Shown here piece by piece: positions 63,108 through 64,000 of a DNA stretch of 64,000 bases (position 1 is the stretch's first letter; each line of letters opens with the position of its first letter). Position numbers and translations under genes: made by a program. Source of the DNA: Streptomyces sp. PH10-H1 (GTDB lineage: Bacteria > Actinomycetota > Actinomycetes > Streptomycetales > Streptomycetaceae); contig NZ_JASISZ010000045.1 in the NCBI RefSeq assembly GCF_030063355.1, positions 1 through 64,000 of the forward strand, read 5' to 3'. The notes under the pieces were generated by a model. That model did no database searches. It was not told the origin of the DNA and saw only the letters and a program-made list of their open reading frames with translations.

Positions 63108-64000
63108 GCGGCCGACTCCTCCTTCGGGATCTGTTCGGTCGGTTCGGACTGCTCGGCCGGTTCGGGCTGCGGGGTCTGTTCGGGCTGCGGGGTCTGTTCG
63201 GGCTGCGGCGGGGTCTGCGTGAGCTGTGCGGTCCGCTGGGTGGTCCGGGTGAAGACGGCCAGCTGCGTCGGCGGGCCGACCTCGGGGTCGTCCGGTCCTA
63301 CGGGTACGTACGCCACGTCGTATCCGTGCCGCCGCGCGACCCGGTCCGCCCACTCGCGGAACTCCGCACGGGTCCACTCGAACCGGTGGTCCGCGTGCCG
63401 GACGTGTCCGGCGGGCAGCGTCTCCCAGCGCACGTTGTACTCGGCGTTCGGGGTCGTGACGACGACGGTCGCGGGGCGCGCGGAGCCGAAAACGGCGTAC
63501 TCCAGGGCTGGCAGCCGCGGCAGGTCGAGGTGCTCGATGACCTCGCTGAGCACGGCGGCGTCGTATCCCTTGAGCCGCGCGTCCGTGTAGGCGAGAGAGC
63601 CCTGCAGGAGCTTGACCCGGGCTGCCTTCCGTTCGCCCATCCGCTCCAGGCGCAGCCGGCGGCCAGCTTCGTTCAGCGCCCGTACCGATACGTCGACGCC
63701 GATGATCTCGGTGAAACGGACGTCCTTCAGCAGCTCGCCGACCAACTGGCCCTGGCCGCAGCCGAGGTCCAGGATCCGGGCCGCGCCCGCGGAGCGCAGC
63801 GCTTCGAGGATCGCGTCCCGGCGCTGGGCCGCCAGCGGCACGGGCCGGTCCTCGGTGTCGGCGCTCTCGTCTACCGCGTTGTCGATCTCCTCGACCTCGA
63901 TGTCGTCGGCGTCGGCGAGCCGGGCCAGCTCCAGGCGCTCCATGGCCTGGCGGGTCAGGGCCCAGCGGCGGGACAGATAGCGGCTGGCGATCAACTGCTG
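63104..64000 (-). CDS. hen1: Hen1 RNA 3'-end 2'-O-methyltransferase, C-terminal part (cut by window edge)
   Basis: The visible 298 residues lack the start: the frame is open to position 64000, and family members are about 460-500 aa. The methyltransferase fold has the AdoMet motif ILDLGCGQGQLVGELL and the metal site typical of Hen1, SEVIEHLD with further His in HVRHADHRFEW. It methylates the 2'-OH at the 3' end of a cleaved RNA before Pnkp seals it, so the repaired RNA cannot be cut again at that site. The N-terminal half, which helps ligation by Pnkp, lies outside. The C-terminus has a Gln/Pro/Glu repeat not expected in the core family. Confidence 0.9.
   Translation of the reverse strand, partial: QQLIASRYLSRRWALTRQAMERLELARLADADDIEVEEIDNAVDESADTEDRPVPLAAQRRDAILEALRSAGAARILDLGCGQGQLVGELLKDVRFTEIIGVDVSVRALNEAGRRLRLERMGERKAARVKLLQGSLAYTDARLKGYDAAVLSEVIEHLDLPRLPALEYAVFGSARPATVVVTTPNAEYNVRWETLPAGHVRHADHRFEWTRAEFREWADRVARRHGYDVAYVPVGPDDPEVGPPTQLAVFTRTTQRTAQLTQTPPQPEQTPQPEQTPQPEPAEQSEPTEQIPKEESAA
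63161..63217. repeat. 18-bp coding repeat in the hen1 C-terminal tail
   Basis: Three copies of TTCGGGCTGCGGGGTCTG, the third with a three-base insertion, encode the QTPQPE repeats of the Hen1 tail. In-frame copy variation is likely. Confidence 0.85.

Overview
The window is chromosomal DNA of a Streptomyces (or very close actinomycete). It has very high GC, strong third-position GC bias and many GTG starts. It carries WhiI, the NgcEFG and Rok7B7/XylFGH sugar-uptake systems, the coproporphyrin-type haem genes (hemE-hemY-hemQ) and two genes with the rare TTA (bldA) codon. From memory, the gene order whiI / RNase D / fadAB / dxs / xylFGH / rok7B7 / ngcEFG / acnA / XRE-MurA matches the core region around SCO5998-SCO6031 of S. 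coelicolor. No tRNA, rRNA, CRISPR array, IS element or attachment site was seen.

Layout. 0.3-4 kb: secreted DUF4142 and DUF1996 proteins, a small membrane protein and a secreted tripeptidyl-aminopeptidase-like hydrolase. 4-7.3 kb: leftward haem operon hemE-hemY-hemQ. 7.4-13.8 kb, rightward: DUF3000, whiI behind a sigma-WhiG-type promoter, RNase D, and the fadA-fadB beta-oxidation pair. 13.9-20.4 kb, leftward: SPFH protein, cell-wall hydrolase, DsbA-like protein without CXXC, GT39-type glycosyltransferase, amino-acid permease. 20.6-31.2 kb, leftward: dxs, xylH-xylG-xylF, rok7B7, ngcG-ngcF-ngcE. 31.6-36.3 kb: acnA (leftward) and a divergent XRE-MurA fusion gene. 36.4-39.5 kb: AraC regulator with a divergent sterol-desaturase-type protein, then a decayed ATPase pseudogene.

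39.5-50.6 kb reads as a collagen / hydroxyproline utilisation island: secreted M9 collagenase, divergent aminopeptidase P, GntR regulator, ornithine-cyclodeaminase-family protein, hydroxyproline epimerase, DapA-family deaminase and a three-subunit FAD/2Fe-2S D-hydroxyproline dehydrogenase. A palindromic motif, ATGT(C/G)ACAT or a one-mismatch version, recurs at four positions in this island, including inside the collagenase promoter. This suggests one GntR regulon from extracellular protein to free amino acid.

50.6-57.9 kb is an aryl-CoA catabolic module: acyl-CoA dehydrogenase, Rid protein, aryl-CoA ligase, PaaX regulator, FAD-monooxygenase/OYE fusion and enoyl-CoA hydratase. It probably acts on 2-aminobenzoate or salicylate. 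58-60.4 kb holds arcA-arcB of arginine deimination. 60.5-64 kb holds pnkp and the C-terminal part of hen1, an RNA-repair pair cut by the window edge.

The control regions are the most informative part of the sequence. They include a DasR-type element on the ngcE promoter, an iron-box-like site upstream of acnA, three ATCTC-N6-GAGAT operators in front of the XRE-MurA gene (one at its leaderless promoter), a long nested inverted repeat before xylF, and several leaderless promoters.
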